DNA of 64,000 nt from Carideicomes alvinocaridis (lineage in GTDB: Bacteria; Pseudomonadota; Alphaproteobacteria; Rhodobacterales; Rhodobacteraceae): contig SRJI02000006.1 of NCBI GenBank assembly GCA_005473895.2, positions 1 through 64,000 on the forward strand, given 5' to 3'. The translations under genes and the position numbers were made by a program. Position 1 is the first letter of the stretch. The number at the start of each line of letters is the position of its first letter. This document shows positions 55,868 to 64,000 of the stretch, piece after piece. The notes under the pieces are model-generated. The model saw only the letters and a list, made by a program, of their open reading frames with translations, did not search any database and was not told the DNA's origin.

Positions 55868-56809
55868 ATGGGCTACGTGAAGACCGGGATATTGATGGCC
55901 GCGATGACCGCGCTCTTCATGGGGCTCGGCTATCTCCTGGGCGGCACGGGCGGCGCGCTGATCGCGCTGGCGGTGGCCGCCGCGATGAACGCCTGGTCCT
56001 GGTGGAATTCCGACAAGATGGTGCTGCGGATGCACAACGCCCGGCCCGTCAGTCCGGGCGACCGCTCGGGGCTGAACGAGCTGGTGGGCGACCTCGCGCG
56101 CAATGCCGGCCTGCCGATGCCCAAGGTCTACATCCTGGAGACCGAGCAGCCCAACGCCTTCGCCACCGGCCGCAGCCCCGAGAACGCCGCCGTGGCGGTG
56201 ACCACGGGGCTGATGCGCAGCCTCCCGCGCGAAGAGCTGGCGGGCGTCATCGCCCACGAGCTGGCCCATATCCGCAACCGCGACACGGCGATCATGACGG
56301 TGACGGCGACCTTCGCAGGGGCAATCTCCATGCTGGCGAACTTTGCCCTGTTCTTCGGCGGCAGCCGCGAGAGGCTGGGGCTGGTGGGCACGCTCGCCAT
56401 GATGATCCTCGCGCCGCTGGCGGCTGGGCTGGTGCAGATGGCAATCTCGCGCACCCGGGAATACGCGGCGGACAAGGCGGGGGCGGAGATCTGCGGCAAC
56501 CCGCTGTGGCTCGCCTCGGCGCTGGAACATATCCAGCGGGGCGCGGCGCGGATCGACAACGACGCGGCCGAGCGCAACCCCGCCACGGCGCACATGTTCA
56601 TCATCAACCCGCTGCACGCCCACAAGCGCGACAGCCTGTTCGCCACCCACCCTGCGACCGAGAACCGGGTCGCGGCCCTGCGCGCCATGGCGGGCGAAGG
56701 GTCGCGGGGCGCGCAGGCGTCGCGGCCCGTGGCGGCGGAACGGTCGGAGATCCCGCGCGCCGGCCATCGCAGCGGCGGCGCGGGGCGGCGCGAGGGACCG
56801 TGGGGGTAG
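55868..56809 (+). CDS. htpX: Membrane zinc protease HtpX
   Basis: 313 aa from ATG 55868 with GGAGAGG close upstream. M48 family: two N-terminal membrane helices (residues about 5-45), zinc motif HELAH (130-134), third ligand Glu in SRTREYAAD (about 207), and two further hydrophobic segments between. Inner-membrane quality-control protease working with FtsH in E. coli. The last 40 residues are Arg/Gly-rich and low in complexity. Convergent with the DUF4186 gene. Confidence 0.94.
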   Translation: MGYVKTGILMAAMTALFMGLGYLLGGTGGALIALAVAAAMNAWSWWNSDKMVLRMHNARPVSPGDRSGLNELVGDLARNAGLPMPKVYILETEQPNAFATGRSPENAAVAVTTGLMRSLPREELAGVIAHELAHIRNRDTAIMTVTATFAGAISMLANFALFFGGSRERLGLVGTLAMMILAPLAAGLVQMAISRTREYAADKAGAEICGNPLWLASALEHIQRGAARIDNDAAERNPATAHMFIINPLHAHKRDSLFATHPATENRVAALRAMAGEGSRGAQASRPVAAERSEIPRAGHRSGGAGRREGPWG

Positions 56810-56826
56810 GATCCGGGGGCTGAGGC

Positions 56827-57189
56827 TCAGCCGCGCGGCACGTGACCCATCTGGCGGTCGATCCAGGTCATGATGACGGCGACGACGCGGTCCTGTTCGG
56901 CGGGTTCCAGTTCCCGCCCCGGGGTCATGCCATGCCATTTCACCAGGCAGGAGCGGCAGCAGGTGGCGGTGGCGTGCTGCGCGACAAAGACCGGGTGGCC
57001 GCGCATCGGCGTCTGCTTGCCGTCGTTCTTCGGCGCCTCTGGGGCGAGCCTTTGCGCGATGAAATCCCGCGCGTGACGTTCGATCACCGCGCGGCCCTTC
57101 GCGTCGGCATAGTCGCGCTCCTTCGGCCCGAGGCGAAAGCGCGCGCGGAATTTCGACCGCGCCAGCCGGTCCCAGAGATCGCCGCTCAT
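56827..57189 (-). CDS. DUF4186 protein
   Basis: 120 aa. Family stretch SKFRARFRLGPKERDYA, then NDGKQTPMRGHPVFVAQHA and the cysteine cluster TCCRSCLVKWH. Cys and His residues suggest a metal site. Biochemical role unknown. Its start overlaps the yigZ-like stop by four bases, so the two are likely made together. Confidence 0.86.
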   Translation of the reverse strand: MSGDLWDRLARSKFRARFRLGPKERDYADAKGRAVIERHARDFIAQRLAPEAPKNDGKQTPMRGHPVFVAQHATATCCRSCLVKWHGMTPGRELEPAEQDRVVAVIMTWIDRQMGHVPRG

Positions 57190-57572
57190 GCCTCCCCCTG
57201 CCCCGTCTCCTGCGCCGAGCCGAGACCGGCTTCCGCAAGGTAGATGCGCACCGCCTCCTGCACGTGGCGGAACCGGTCGCCGCCCAGATGCTTGCCGCCG
57301 AACCAGCGGGTGACGACGACCAGGTGATCGGTCACGCCCTCGCGCTCCAGCATCCGCAGGATGACCATGCCCGCGCCGCTTTCGCCGTCGTCGTTCTTGA
57401 CCGGCGCCTCGGCGGTCAGCAGGGCCCAGGTGTTATGCGTGGCCTTGGCGAACTTCTTGCGCCGGCAGAGTTCCTTGACCAGCGCCTTGGCCTCGGCCTC
57501 CGACCGGCAGGGGGCGCCGGCGACGGCGTATTTCGACCCCCGGTCGCTGATGATGTTTTCCAGCACACGCAT
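57186..57572 (-). CDS. YigZ/IMPACT N-terminal domain protein (UPF0029)
   Basis: 128 aa from ATG 57572 (MRVLENIISDRGSKYAV); 46 residues of the longer frame are spurious. The UPF0029 core is seen as NTWALLTAEAP, DDGESGAGMVIL and VVVTRWFGGKHLGGDRF. It is shorter than E. coli YigZ and lacks the second domain. In eukaryotes IMPACT regulates Gcn2; the bacterial role is uncertain. Coupled by ATGA to DUF4186. Confidence 0.88.
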   Translation of the reverse strand: MRVLENIISDRGSKYAVAGAPCRSEAEAKALVKELCRRKKFAKATHNTWALLTAEAPVKNDDGESGAGMVILRMLEREGVTDHLVVVTRWFGGKHLGGDRFRHVQEAVRIYLAEAGLGSAQETGQGEA

Positions 57573-57751
57573 GAGGACCGGAGGTAGCGGCCCGCGCCGA
57601 TCCCTGCAAGCGCCCCGCCGGGCCCTGCGGGCCCAAATCCCGCCCGCATCGGCGAAAATTCCGCATCGGCAGGGCCCGGCGACGCTGCATCCCGCTTGCC
57701 CTCGGGGCAAAGCCCGCGTACACCGCGCGGCGACTTTGACGGGGATGCGAC

Positions 57752-58987
57752 ATGCCCATACTCGTGATGAAATTCGGCGGCACCTCCGTCGCCACGCCCG
57801 ACCGGATCCGCCGCGCGGCCAAACGCGTGGGGGTCGAGGTGGCCAAGGGCTACGACGTGATCGTGATCGTGTCGGCCATGGCGGGCGAGACCAACAAGCT
57901 CGTGGGCTACGTGGGCGAGACCTCGCCGCTTTACGATGCGCGGGAATACGACGCGGTGGTCAGCTCGGGCGAGAACGTGACCGCCGGGCTGATGGCGCTG
58001 ACGCTGCAGGAAATGGACGTGCCGGCACGCAGCTGGCAGGGCTGGCAGGTGCCGGTCAAGACGACCTCGGCCCATTCCGCGGCGCGGATCGAGGACATCC
58101 CGCCCGACAACATCCTGCGCAAGTTCGGCGAGGGCATGCGTGTGGCCGTGGTCGCGGGCTTCCAGGGCGTCAGCCCCGAGGGAAGGATCACCACGCTGGG
58201 CCGCGGCGGGTCGGATACCACGGCCGTCGCCTTTGCCGCCGCCTTCGACGCGGAGCGCTGCGATATCTACACCGACGTGGACGGGGTCTATACCACCGAC
58301 CCGCGGGTCAGCCAGAAGGCGCGGAAACTGGACCGCATCGCCTTCGAGGAGATGCTGGAACTGGCCTCGCTCGGCGCCAAGGTGCTGCAGACCCGGTCGG
58401 TGGAACTGGCGATGCGCTACAACGTGAAGCTGCGGGTGCTGTCGAGCTTCGAGGAACAGTCGGACGAGGCCGGCACGCTGGTCTGCGACGAGGAGGAAAT
58501 CATGGAAAACCGTCCCGTGAACGGCATCGCCTTTTCCCGCGAGGAGGCCAAGATGACGCTGGTTTCCGTGGCCGACCGGCCCGGCATCGCCGCGGCGATC
58601 TTCGGCCCGCTGAGCGAGGCGCAGGTCAATGTCGACATGATCATCCAGAACATCTCGGAAGAGGGCCGCACCGCGATGACCTTCTCCTGCCCCGTCGACC
58701 AGGTGCGCCGCGCCGAGAAGGCGCTGCAGGACGCGAAGGAGCGGGGCGAGATCAACTTCCAGGAGCTGATCGCCGATACCGACGTGGCCAAGGTCTCGGC
58801 CGTGGGGATCGGCATGCGGTCGCAATCCGGCGTGGCGGCGAAGATGTTCAAGACGCTCTCGGGAGAGGGCATCAACATCAAGGTCATCGCCACCTCGGAG
58901 ATCAAGATCTCGGTGCTGATCGACCGCAAGTACATGGAACTGGCGGTGCAGGCGCTGCACGACGCCTTCGAGCTGGAAAAGGCCTGA
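57752..58987 (+). CDS. lysC: Aspartokinase
   Basis: 411 aa. It phosphorylates aspartate at the head of the lysine, threonine and methionine pathways. Kinase domain (1-250) with MKFGGTSV, SGENVTAGL and GRGGSDTTA; two ACT domains (about 265-411) for feedback by lysine/threonine, with VADRPGIAAAIF in the first and AVGIGMRSQSGVAAKMF in the second. Monofunctional class, long alpha plus internal small-subunit start possible. GGGGA precedes ATG 57752. Confidence 0.96.
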   Translation: MPILVMKFGGTSVATPDRIRRAAKRVGVEVAKGYDVIVIVSAMAGETNKLVGYVGETSPLYDAREYDAVVSSGENVTAGLMALTLQEMDVPARSWQGWQVPVKTTSAHSAARIEDIPPDNILRKFGEGMRVAVVAGFQGVSPEGRITTLGRGGSDTTAVAFAAAFDAERCDIYTDVDGVYTTDPRVSQKARKLDRIAFEEMLELASLGAKVLQTRSVELAMRYNVKLRVLSSFEEQSDEAGTLVCDEEEIMENRPVNGIAFSREEAKMTLVSVADRPGIAAAIFGPLSEAQVNVDMIIQNISEEGRTAMTFSCPVDQVRRAEKALQDAKERGEINFQELIADTDVAKVSAVGIGMRSQSGVAAKMFKTLSGEGINIKVIATSEIKISVLIDRKYMELAVQALHDAFELEKA

Positions 58988-59377
58988 TCACGGCGGCTCC
59001 GGCATCGGCGCGCGTTTGCCCGGCCGGGGCGCGGGTGGAGATTGCGGGAGCCTCCGGCGGGAGTTTTTCGGGCAAGATGAAGCAGGAGCCGCGCGCGGCG
59101 GCCCGGCGGCGGCGCGGGCGGATATGACGTGGACCGCCGGTGAGCTTTCCGGGAGGATGCGGGGGAGCGGCGGCGGCGTCTGAGCTGGGCCTGCCCCGGT
59201 GACGCGCGCAAGCGACGGGCCCGACCGTCGCCTGCCCATCCGGTAGACAGCCACGCGCGGCTTCCCCCGGGTCAGGCGGCGCATTCGCAACCGCTGCGCG
59301 TATTACCCGTTTCGCTCCGGGGCGGCATATGCTCTATTCGCTCCCGGCACGCGTTCCGGAAGGGGGGACAGGCCAGA
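58988..59377. other. Intergenic region between lysC and ptsP, with diverged short repeat
   Basis: 390 bases. At 59047-59083 the stretch GAGCCTCCGGCGGGAGTTTT followed by TCGGGCAAGATGAAGC is a diverged relative of the repeats at 9625 and 52332. The remainder is GC-rich without a credible gene; promoter elements for ptsP could not be picked out. The 3' 20 bases carry a GGGGGG ribosome site for ptsP. Confidence 0.45.
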
Positions 59378-61618
59378 ATGGCAGATGGATTGGAGACCGA
59401 GAGTCGCAAGCTGCTGGTGCGGTTGCGCGACCTCATGGCCGAAGAGGCGGCGGGCCAGGCTCGGCTTGACCGGATCGTGTCGCTGACCGCCGATTCCATG
59501 GGCACCGAGGTCTGCTCCATCTACCTGTTCCGCGACACGGACACGCTTGAGTTGTGCGCCACCGAAGGGCTCAAGGCCGAGGCGGTCCACCAGACGCGGA
59601 TGAAGCTGGGCGAGGGCCTCGTGGGTCGCGTCGCGCGGACCGGGCGCACGGTGAACGCCGCCGACGCGCCCTCGGTCCGGGGCTTCCGCTACATGCCGGA
59701 GACCGGGGAGGAGGCCTATTCCTCCTTCCTCGGCGTGCCGATCCAGCGGTTGGGCGAAAAGCTGGGCGTGCTGGTCGTGCAGTCCCGCGAGAAGCGCGAA
59801 TTCACCTCCGACGAGATCTACGCGCTCGAGGTGGTGGCCATGGTGCTGGCCGAGATGACCGAGCTGGGCGCCTTCGTCGGCGAGGGCGCGGCGCTGAAGG
59901 CCCGCCACCAGCAGGCCGAGGTCTTTCGCGGCACCACCGCGCAGGAGGGCACGGCCGAGGGCCATGTCTGGCTGCACGAGCCCCGCGTCGTCATCACCAA
60001 CCCCGTGGCCGACGATCCCGAACGCGAATCGCAGCGCCTGACCGAGGCGGTGGAGCGTCTGCGCGTCTCGGTCGACGACATGCTGGATGGCGCCAAGGGC
60101 GGCGACACCGAGCAGATGCAGGTGCTCGAGGCCTACCGCATGTTCGCCAATTCCAAGGGCTGGATGCGGCGCATGGAGGAAGACATCCAGCGCGGCCTCT
60201 CGGCCGAGGCGGCGGTGGAGAAAGAGCAATCCTCGGCCCGGGCCCGCCTGACCCAGGTGCCCGACGCCTATCTGCGCGAACGCCTGCACGACCTCGACGA
60301 CCTGTCGAACCGGCTGCTGCGCATCCTCACCGGCCAGGGCAGCGCGACGGGCGCCGAGATGCCCGCCGACCCGATCCTCGTGGCGCGCAATATCGGCCCG
60401 GCGGAGCTGCTGGATTACGGCCGCGCGCTCAAGGGGATCGTGCTGGAGGACGGCTCCGTCGGCTCGCATGCGGCAATCGTCGCCCGGGCGCTGGCGATCC
60501 CGCTGGTGGTCCATGCCTCGCGCATCACCAACGAGGCGCTGAACGGCGACCACATGATGGTGGACGGCGACCAGGGCATCGTCCACCTGCGCCCGGACGA
60601 GACCATCGTGGCGGCCTTCCGCGACAAGATGGCCATGCAGGAGGAAGCGCAGAAGCGTTATGCGACGATCCGCGACAAGCCGGCGGAGACGCTGTGCGGG
60701 GCGCAGATCGCGCTGGCCATGAATGCCGGGCTGATGGCCGACCTGCCCTCGCTGGAAAGCTCCGGCGCCGAGGGGGTGGGCCTGTTCCGCACCGAGCTGC
60801 AATTCCTCGTCCGCAACCAGATGCCGCGCCGCTCGGAGCTGTCGGCGCTCTATGGCCGGGTGCTGGACGCGGCGCAGGGCAAGCGCGTGGTGTTCCGGAC
60901 GCTCGACATCGGGTCGGACAAGGTGCTGCCCTACATGAAGCCCAACGACGAGCCCAACCCGGCGCTTGGCTGGCGGGCGATCCGCGTCGGGCTCGACAAG
61001 CCGGGGGTGATGCGGATGCAGCTCCAGGCGCTGATCCGGGCCGCCAATGGCCGGCCGCTTTCGGTCATGTTCCCCTTCGTGGCGCAATATGACGAATTCC
61101 GCGCCGCCCGCGCGGAGGTCGACAAGGCGATGGAGCGCGAGCGCATCCTCGGCCATGCCCTGCCCGCCTCGCTGGAGATCGGCGCCATGCTAGAGACGCC
61201 CAGCCTCGCCTACGCGCCGCAGCGCTTTTTCGAAGAGGTGGATTTCCTGTCGATCGGCGGCAACGACCTCAAGCAGTTCTTCTTTGCCGCGGACCGCGAG
61301 AACGAGCGCGTGCGCCGGCGCTACGACACGCTGAACCTCAGCTTCCTGACCTTCCTCGAGGGGATCGTGAAGCGCTGCGCCGAGACCGGGACGCGGCTCT
61401 CCTTCTGCGGCGAGGATGCCGGGCGGCCGATCGAGGCCCTGTGCCTCGCCGCCATCGGCTTCCGCTCGCTCTCGATGCGGCCGGCCTCCATCGGGCCGGT
61501 CAAGCACCTGCTGCGCCGCTCGCGGCTGGCCGATGTCCGCGCCGCCATGGACGAAGCGCGGAGCCGCGGCGACCAGTCGGTGCGCGAGGCGGTGATGGAC
61601 TACCTGCGCAACCGCTGA
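59378..61618 (+). CDS. ptsP: PTS enzyme I, nitrogen type (PtsP)
   Basis: 746 aa. N-terminal GAF domain (about 20-160) that binds glutamine/2-oxoglutarate in relatives, then the EI phosphotransfer domains: active-site His near residue 364 in GSVGSHAAIVARAL, and the PEP-binding barrel with GLFRTELQFL, RTLDIGSDK, EIGAMLETPS, IGGNDLKQFF and LSFCGEDAG. It starts the PTS-Ntr phosphorelay to NPr and EIIA-Ntr, linking nitrogen status to regulation. Convergent with glcB. Confidence 0.96.
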   Translation: MADGLETESRKLLVRLRDLMAEEAAGQARLDRIVSLTADSMGTEVCSIYLFRDTDTLELCATEGLKAEAVHQTRMKLGEGLVGRVARTGRTVNAADAPSVRGFRYMPETGEEAYSSFLGVPIQRLGEKLGVLVVQSREKREFTSDEIYALEVVAMVLAEMTELGAFVGEGAALKARHQQAEVFRGTTAQEGTAEGHVWLHEPRVVITNPVADDPERESQRLTEAVERLRVSVDDMLDGAKGGDTEQMQVLEAYRMFANSKGWMRRMEEDIQRGLSAEAAVEKEQSSARARLTQVPDAYLRERLHDLDDLSNRLLRILTGQGSATGAEMPADPILVARNIGPAELLDYGRALKGIVLEDGSVGSHAAIVARALAIPLVVHASRITNEALNGDHMMVDGDQGIVHLRPDETIVAAFRDKMAMQEEAQKRYATIRDKPAETLCGAQIALAMNAGLMADLPSLESSGAEGVGLFRTELQFLVRNQMPRRSELSALYGRVLDAAQGKRVVFRTLDIGSDKVLPYMKPNDEPNPALGWRAIRVGLDKPGVMRMQLQALIRAANGRPLSVMFPFVAQYDEFRAARAEVDKAMERERILGHALPASLEIGAMLETPSLAYAPQRFFEEVDFLSIGGNDLKQFFFAADRENERVRRRYDTLNLSFLTFLEGIVKRCAETGTRLSFCGEDAGRPIEALCLAAIGFRSLSMRPASIGPVKHLLRRSRLADVRAAMDEARSRGDQSVREAVMDYLRNR

Positions 61619-61692
61619 CCGGGGCGCCGGCCAGGCGGTGCGGCGGCGGCGGCGTTACCGGCCTGCCCTCTCCGATGACTTGGCAAGACGGC

Positions 61693-61717
61693 GGGGCATC
61701 GGCGGATGCGATGCCCC
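61693..61717. terminator. Hairpin GGGGCATC/GATGCCCC between ptsP and glcB
   Basis: A perfect 8-bp stem with a 9-base loop lies in the 111-base gap between convergent genes, 13 bases before the glcB stop. It is suited to stop both transcripts, but has no T-run. Confidence 0.5.
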
Positions 61718-61729
61718 TGCCTCCGGCCG

Positions 61730-63886
61730 TCAGTCCCGCGCCTTGGCCTGCAGCCGGCGGCGATGCAGCACAGGCTCGGTATAGCCGGAGGGCTGTTCGC
61801 GGCCGCGGAACACCAGGTCGCAGGCCGCCTGGAAGGCCAGCCCGTCGTAATCGGGCGCCATGGGCCGGTAGGACGGGTCGTCCGCGTTCTGACGGTCCAC
61901 CACCTCGGCCATGCGGCGCAGCGTCTCCATCACCTCGGCCTCGGCCACCACGTCCTGGTGCAGCCAGTTCGCCAGCGCCTGCGAAGAGATCCGGCAGGTG
62001 GCGCGATCCTCCATCAGGGCGATGTCGTTGATGTCGGGCACCTTGGAACAGCCCACCCCCTGGTCCACCCAACGGACAACATAGCCCAGGATGCCCTGCG
62101 CGTTGTTCTCGATCTCGCGGGCGATCTCGTCCTCGGACAGGTTGCGGCCGGCCATCAGCGGGATCGTCAGCAGATCCTCCAGCCGGGCGCGCGGCCCGCC
62201 CTGCTTCAGCTCGGCCTGGCGGGCCGGCACGTCCACCGCGTGGTAATGGGTGGCATGCAGCGTCGCGGCGGTGGGGGACGGCACCCAGGCGCAGTTGGCG
62301 CCGGACCGGGGATGGCCGATCTTGGCCTCCAGCATGTCCGCCATGCGGTCGGGCATGGCCCACATGCCCTTGCCGATCTGCGCCTTTCCCTGCAGCCCGC
62401 AGGCAAGGCCCACATCGACGTTACGGTCCTCGTAGGCCTCGATCCAGGCGGCGCCCTTCATCTCGCCCTTGGGGATCATCGCGCCGGCTTCCATGGAGGT
62501 GTGGATCTCGTCCCCCGTCCGGTCGAGGAAGCCGGTATTGATGAAGCAGACCCGCGCCTTGGCCGCGCGGATGCATTCCTTGAGGTTGACGCTCGTGCGC
62601 CGCTCCTCGTCCATGATGCCGATCTTGACCGTGTTCGGCGCGAGGCCGAGGGCACGCTCCACCCGGGTGAAGATCGCGTCGGCAAAGGCCACCTCGTCGG
62701 GGCCGTGCATCTTGGGCTTGACCACGTAGACCGACCCGGCCTCGGAATTGCGGGGGCCTTCCGTCTTCTTCAGGTCGTGCATGGCGATCATCACGGTGCA
62801 GATCGCGTCCATCAGCCCTTCGAAGACCTCGTCGCCCTCGCGGTCCAGCACCGCCGGGTTGGTCATCAGGTGGCCGACGTTGCGCACCAGCATCAGCGAG
62901 CGGCCCCTGACCGGCACCTCCGACCCGTCCGGCGCGGTGAAGACGCGGTCGTCATGCAGGCGGCGGGTGAAGGTAGTGCCGCCCTTGCTGACCTCCTCCG
63001 CCAGGTCGCCCTTCATCAGGCCCAGCCAGTTGCGGTAGGCCAGCGCCTTGTCCTCGGCATCGACGCAGGCCACGGAATCCTCGCAATCCATGATGGCCGA
63101 GACCGCGGATTCCAGCCGCAGATCGGCGATATGGGCGGGGTCGTCGCGGCCGATCCGGTGTTCGGGGTCGACCACCAGCTCGATCTTCAGCGCGTGGTTC
63201 TCGAACAGGAAGCTGCGGGTCGCGCCCTGCTCCGCCTGGCCGAGATATTGCGCGGGGTCCTGCAGCCCGACGGTGCCGGAGGCTGTGGTCACCGTCAGCG
63301 CGCCCTCCTCCACCGAAAGCGCCGTCGCCTGCGCCCAGCTTCCGCCGGCAAGCGGCAGCGTGCGATCAAGAAAGCCCTTGGCCCATTCGATCACGCGCGC
63401 CCCGCGCTTTGGATCGTAGCCCCCGCCCTGCGGCAGGTCGCCCAGCGCGTCGGTGCCGTACAGCGCGTCGTAGAGCGAGCCCCAGCGCGCATTGGCGGCG
63501 TTCAGGGCAAAGCGGGCATTGGTGATCGGCACCACCAGTTGCGGCCCGGGGATGATCGCGATTTCCGGGTCCACGTTCTGCGTCTCGACGGCAAAATCCG
63601 GTCCCTCGGGCAGGAGATAGCCGATCTCCTCCAGGAAGGAGCGGTACTCTACCGGATCGATGGCGCCGTTGCGCCGGGCCAGGTGCCAGTTGTCGATCCG
63701 CTCCTGCATGCTCGTGCGCAGGTCCAGCAGGCGGCGGTTCTCCGGCCCCAGTTCGTGGACGAGATCGGAAAAGCCCTTCCAGAAGGTTGCCGGCTCGACG
63801 CCGGTGCCCGGCAGCGCCTCTGCTTCGATGAAGCGGGCCAGCTCCGCGGCCACCTGCAATCCTTCGCGTTCCACCCGTTCGGTCAT
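61730..63886 (-). CDS. glcB: Malate synthase G
   Basis: 718 aa, the long isoform. Condenses glyoxylate and acetyl-CoA to malate in the glyoxylate/glycolate pathways. TIM-barrel motifs include [42 protein letters not shown] (catalytic Arg/Glu region), [17 protein letters not shown] and [15 protein letters not shown]. The C-terminal helical plug with [12 protein letters not shown] is complete. Monomeric cytoplasmic enzyme. No isocitrate lyase is in the window. Confidence 0.96.
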   Translation of the reverse strand: MTERVEREGLQVAAELARFIEAEALPGTGVEPATFWKGFSDLVHELGPENRRLLDLRTSMQERIDNWHLARRNGAIDPVEYRSFLEEIGYLLPEGPDFAVETQNVDPEIAIIPGPQLVVPITNARFALNAANARWGSLYDALYGTDALGDLPQGGGYDPKRGARVIEWAKGFLDRTLPLAGGSWAQATALSVEEGALTVTTASGTVGLQDPAQYLGQAEQGATRSFLFENHALKIELVVDPEHRIGRDDPAHIADLRLESAVSAIMDCEDSVACVDAEDKALAYRNWLGLMKGDLAEEVSKGGTTFTRRLHDDRVFTAPDGSEVPVRGRSLMLVRNVGHLMTNPAVLDREGDEVFEGLMDAICTVMIAMHDLKKTEGPRNSEAGSVYVVKPKMHGPDEVAFADAIFTRVERALGLAPNTVKIGIMDEERRTSVNLKECIRAAKARVCFINTGFLDRTGDEIHTSMEAGAMIPKGEMKGAAWIEAYEDRNVDVGLACGLQGKAQIGKGMWAMPDRMADMLEAKIGHPRSGANCAWVPSPTAATLHATHYHAVDVPARQAELKQGGPRARLEDLLTIPLMAGRNLSEDEIAREIENNAQGILGYVVRWVDQGVGCSKVPDINDIALMEDRATCRISSQALANWLHQDVVAEAEVMETLRRMAEVVDRQNADDPSYRPMAPDYDGLAFQAACDLVFRGREQPSGYTEPVLHRRRLQAKARD

Positions 63887-64000
63887 TATCCGTCCTGTCC
63901 CTCGATCTGCGTTTCGTCACAAAATGGAACGGAAGTTTCCGATAGGCAACAGAGCAGCGGGCAGGAATTGCCTCGTCCGGACTACAAGTGCTTCGCGGCG
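63887..64000. promoter_or_regulatory. glcB upstream region with possible operator
   Basis: Within the last 114 bases, GGAACGGAAGTTTCC (63927-63941) contains GGAAGTTTCC and imperfect flanking symmetry 41-55 bases before the glcB start. IclR/GntR-type regulators control many glcB genes, but no named box is recognised. Confidence 0.3.

Overview
This 64 kb window is chromosomal DNA from a high-GC alphaproteobacterium, most likely Rhodobacterales (Rhodobacter/Roseobacter type). The signs are very GC-rich codon use, betICBA with choline sulfatase, a single long RelA/SpoT gene beside rpoZ, aerobic cobaltochelatase CobT, a small HvrA-type H-NS protein, a formyltransferase/multiple-deformylase cluster, and short intergenic repeats shared between distant sites. 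No rRNA or tRNA gene, CRISPR array, insertion sequence or prophage gene was seen. Almost all of the window is dense housekeeping and transport genes.

Layout. 1-6208 (+): thiamine operon, thiD (3' end only)-thiO-thiS-thiG-thiE-thiF-thiY-thiZ-thiX, nearly all joined by 4-base stop/start overlaps. It covers thiazole synthesis, coupling to thiamine phosphate and uptake of a pyrimidine precursor. 6243-11825 (-): betI-betC-betB-betA, converting choline-O-sulfate to choline and then glycine betaine, with a palindromic operator before betI. 12213-15689: two amino-acid/metabolite exporters, YebC and an orphan receiver protein. 15839-21409: three SLC13-type transporters with RCK_C domains. 21527-25820: EamA exporter, YmdB-type phosphodiesterase, mtnP, a low-GC gene resembling a PD-(D/E)XK nuclease, and apt. 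25912-31893: amino-acid dehydrogenase, then (-) folK, rpoZ, rsh, DUF2062, pdxJ. 32032-36970: NYN-domain protein, ispH, rnhA, then (-) three deformylase-family genes followed by fmt. 37158-45556: C-S lyase-type aminotransferase, TauE/SafE exporter, phospholipase D, cobT, EVE protein, aminopeptidase P, DUF427. 45622-50617: H-NS-like protein, two ClC transporters, a membrane-anchored unknown. 50781-55566: FAD-linked oxidase, ketopantoate reductase-like gene, argF, argD. 55868-63886: htpX, DUF4186, yigZ, lysC, ptsP and malate synthase G.

The strongest unexplained signal is a roughly 240-bp intergenic element present twice, in the betA-betB gap and in the rnhA-fmt gap. Its hairpins are conserved, two of them with compensatory base-pair changes between the copies, which suggests selection on a folded nucleic acid. 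Other points worth a look are a deformylase paralogue that has lost its metal-binding Cys and catalytic Glu, the low-GC PD-(D/E)XK-like gene inside a purine-salvage neighbourhood, a 28-codon ORF that exactly fills the thiY-thiZ gap, a 14-bp minisatellite, and two ClC proteins lacking the usual chloride-filter serine.
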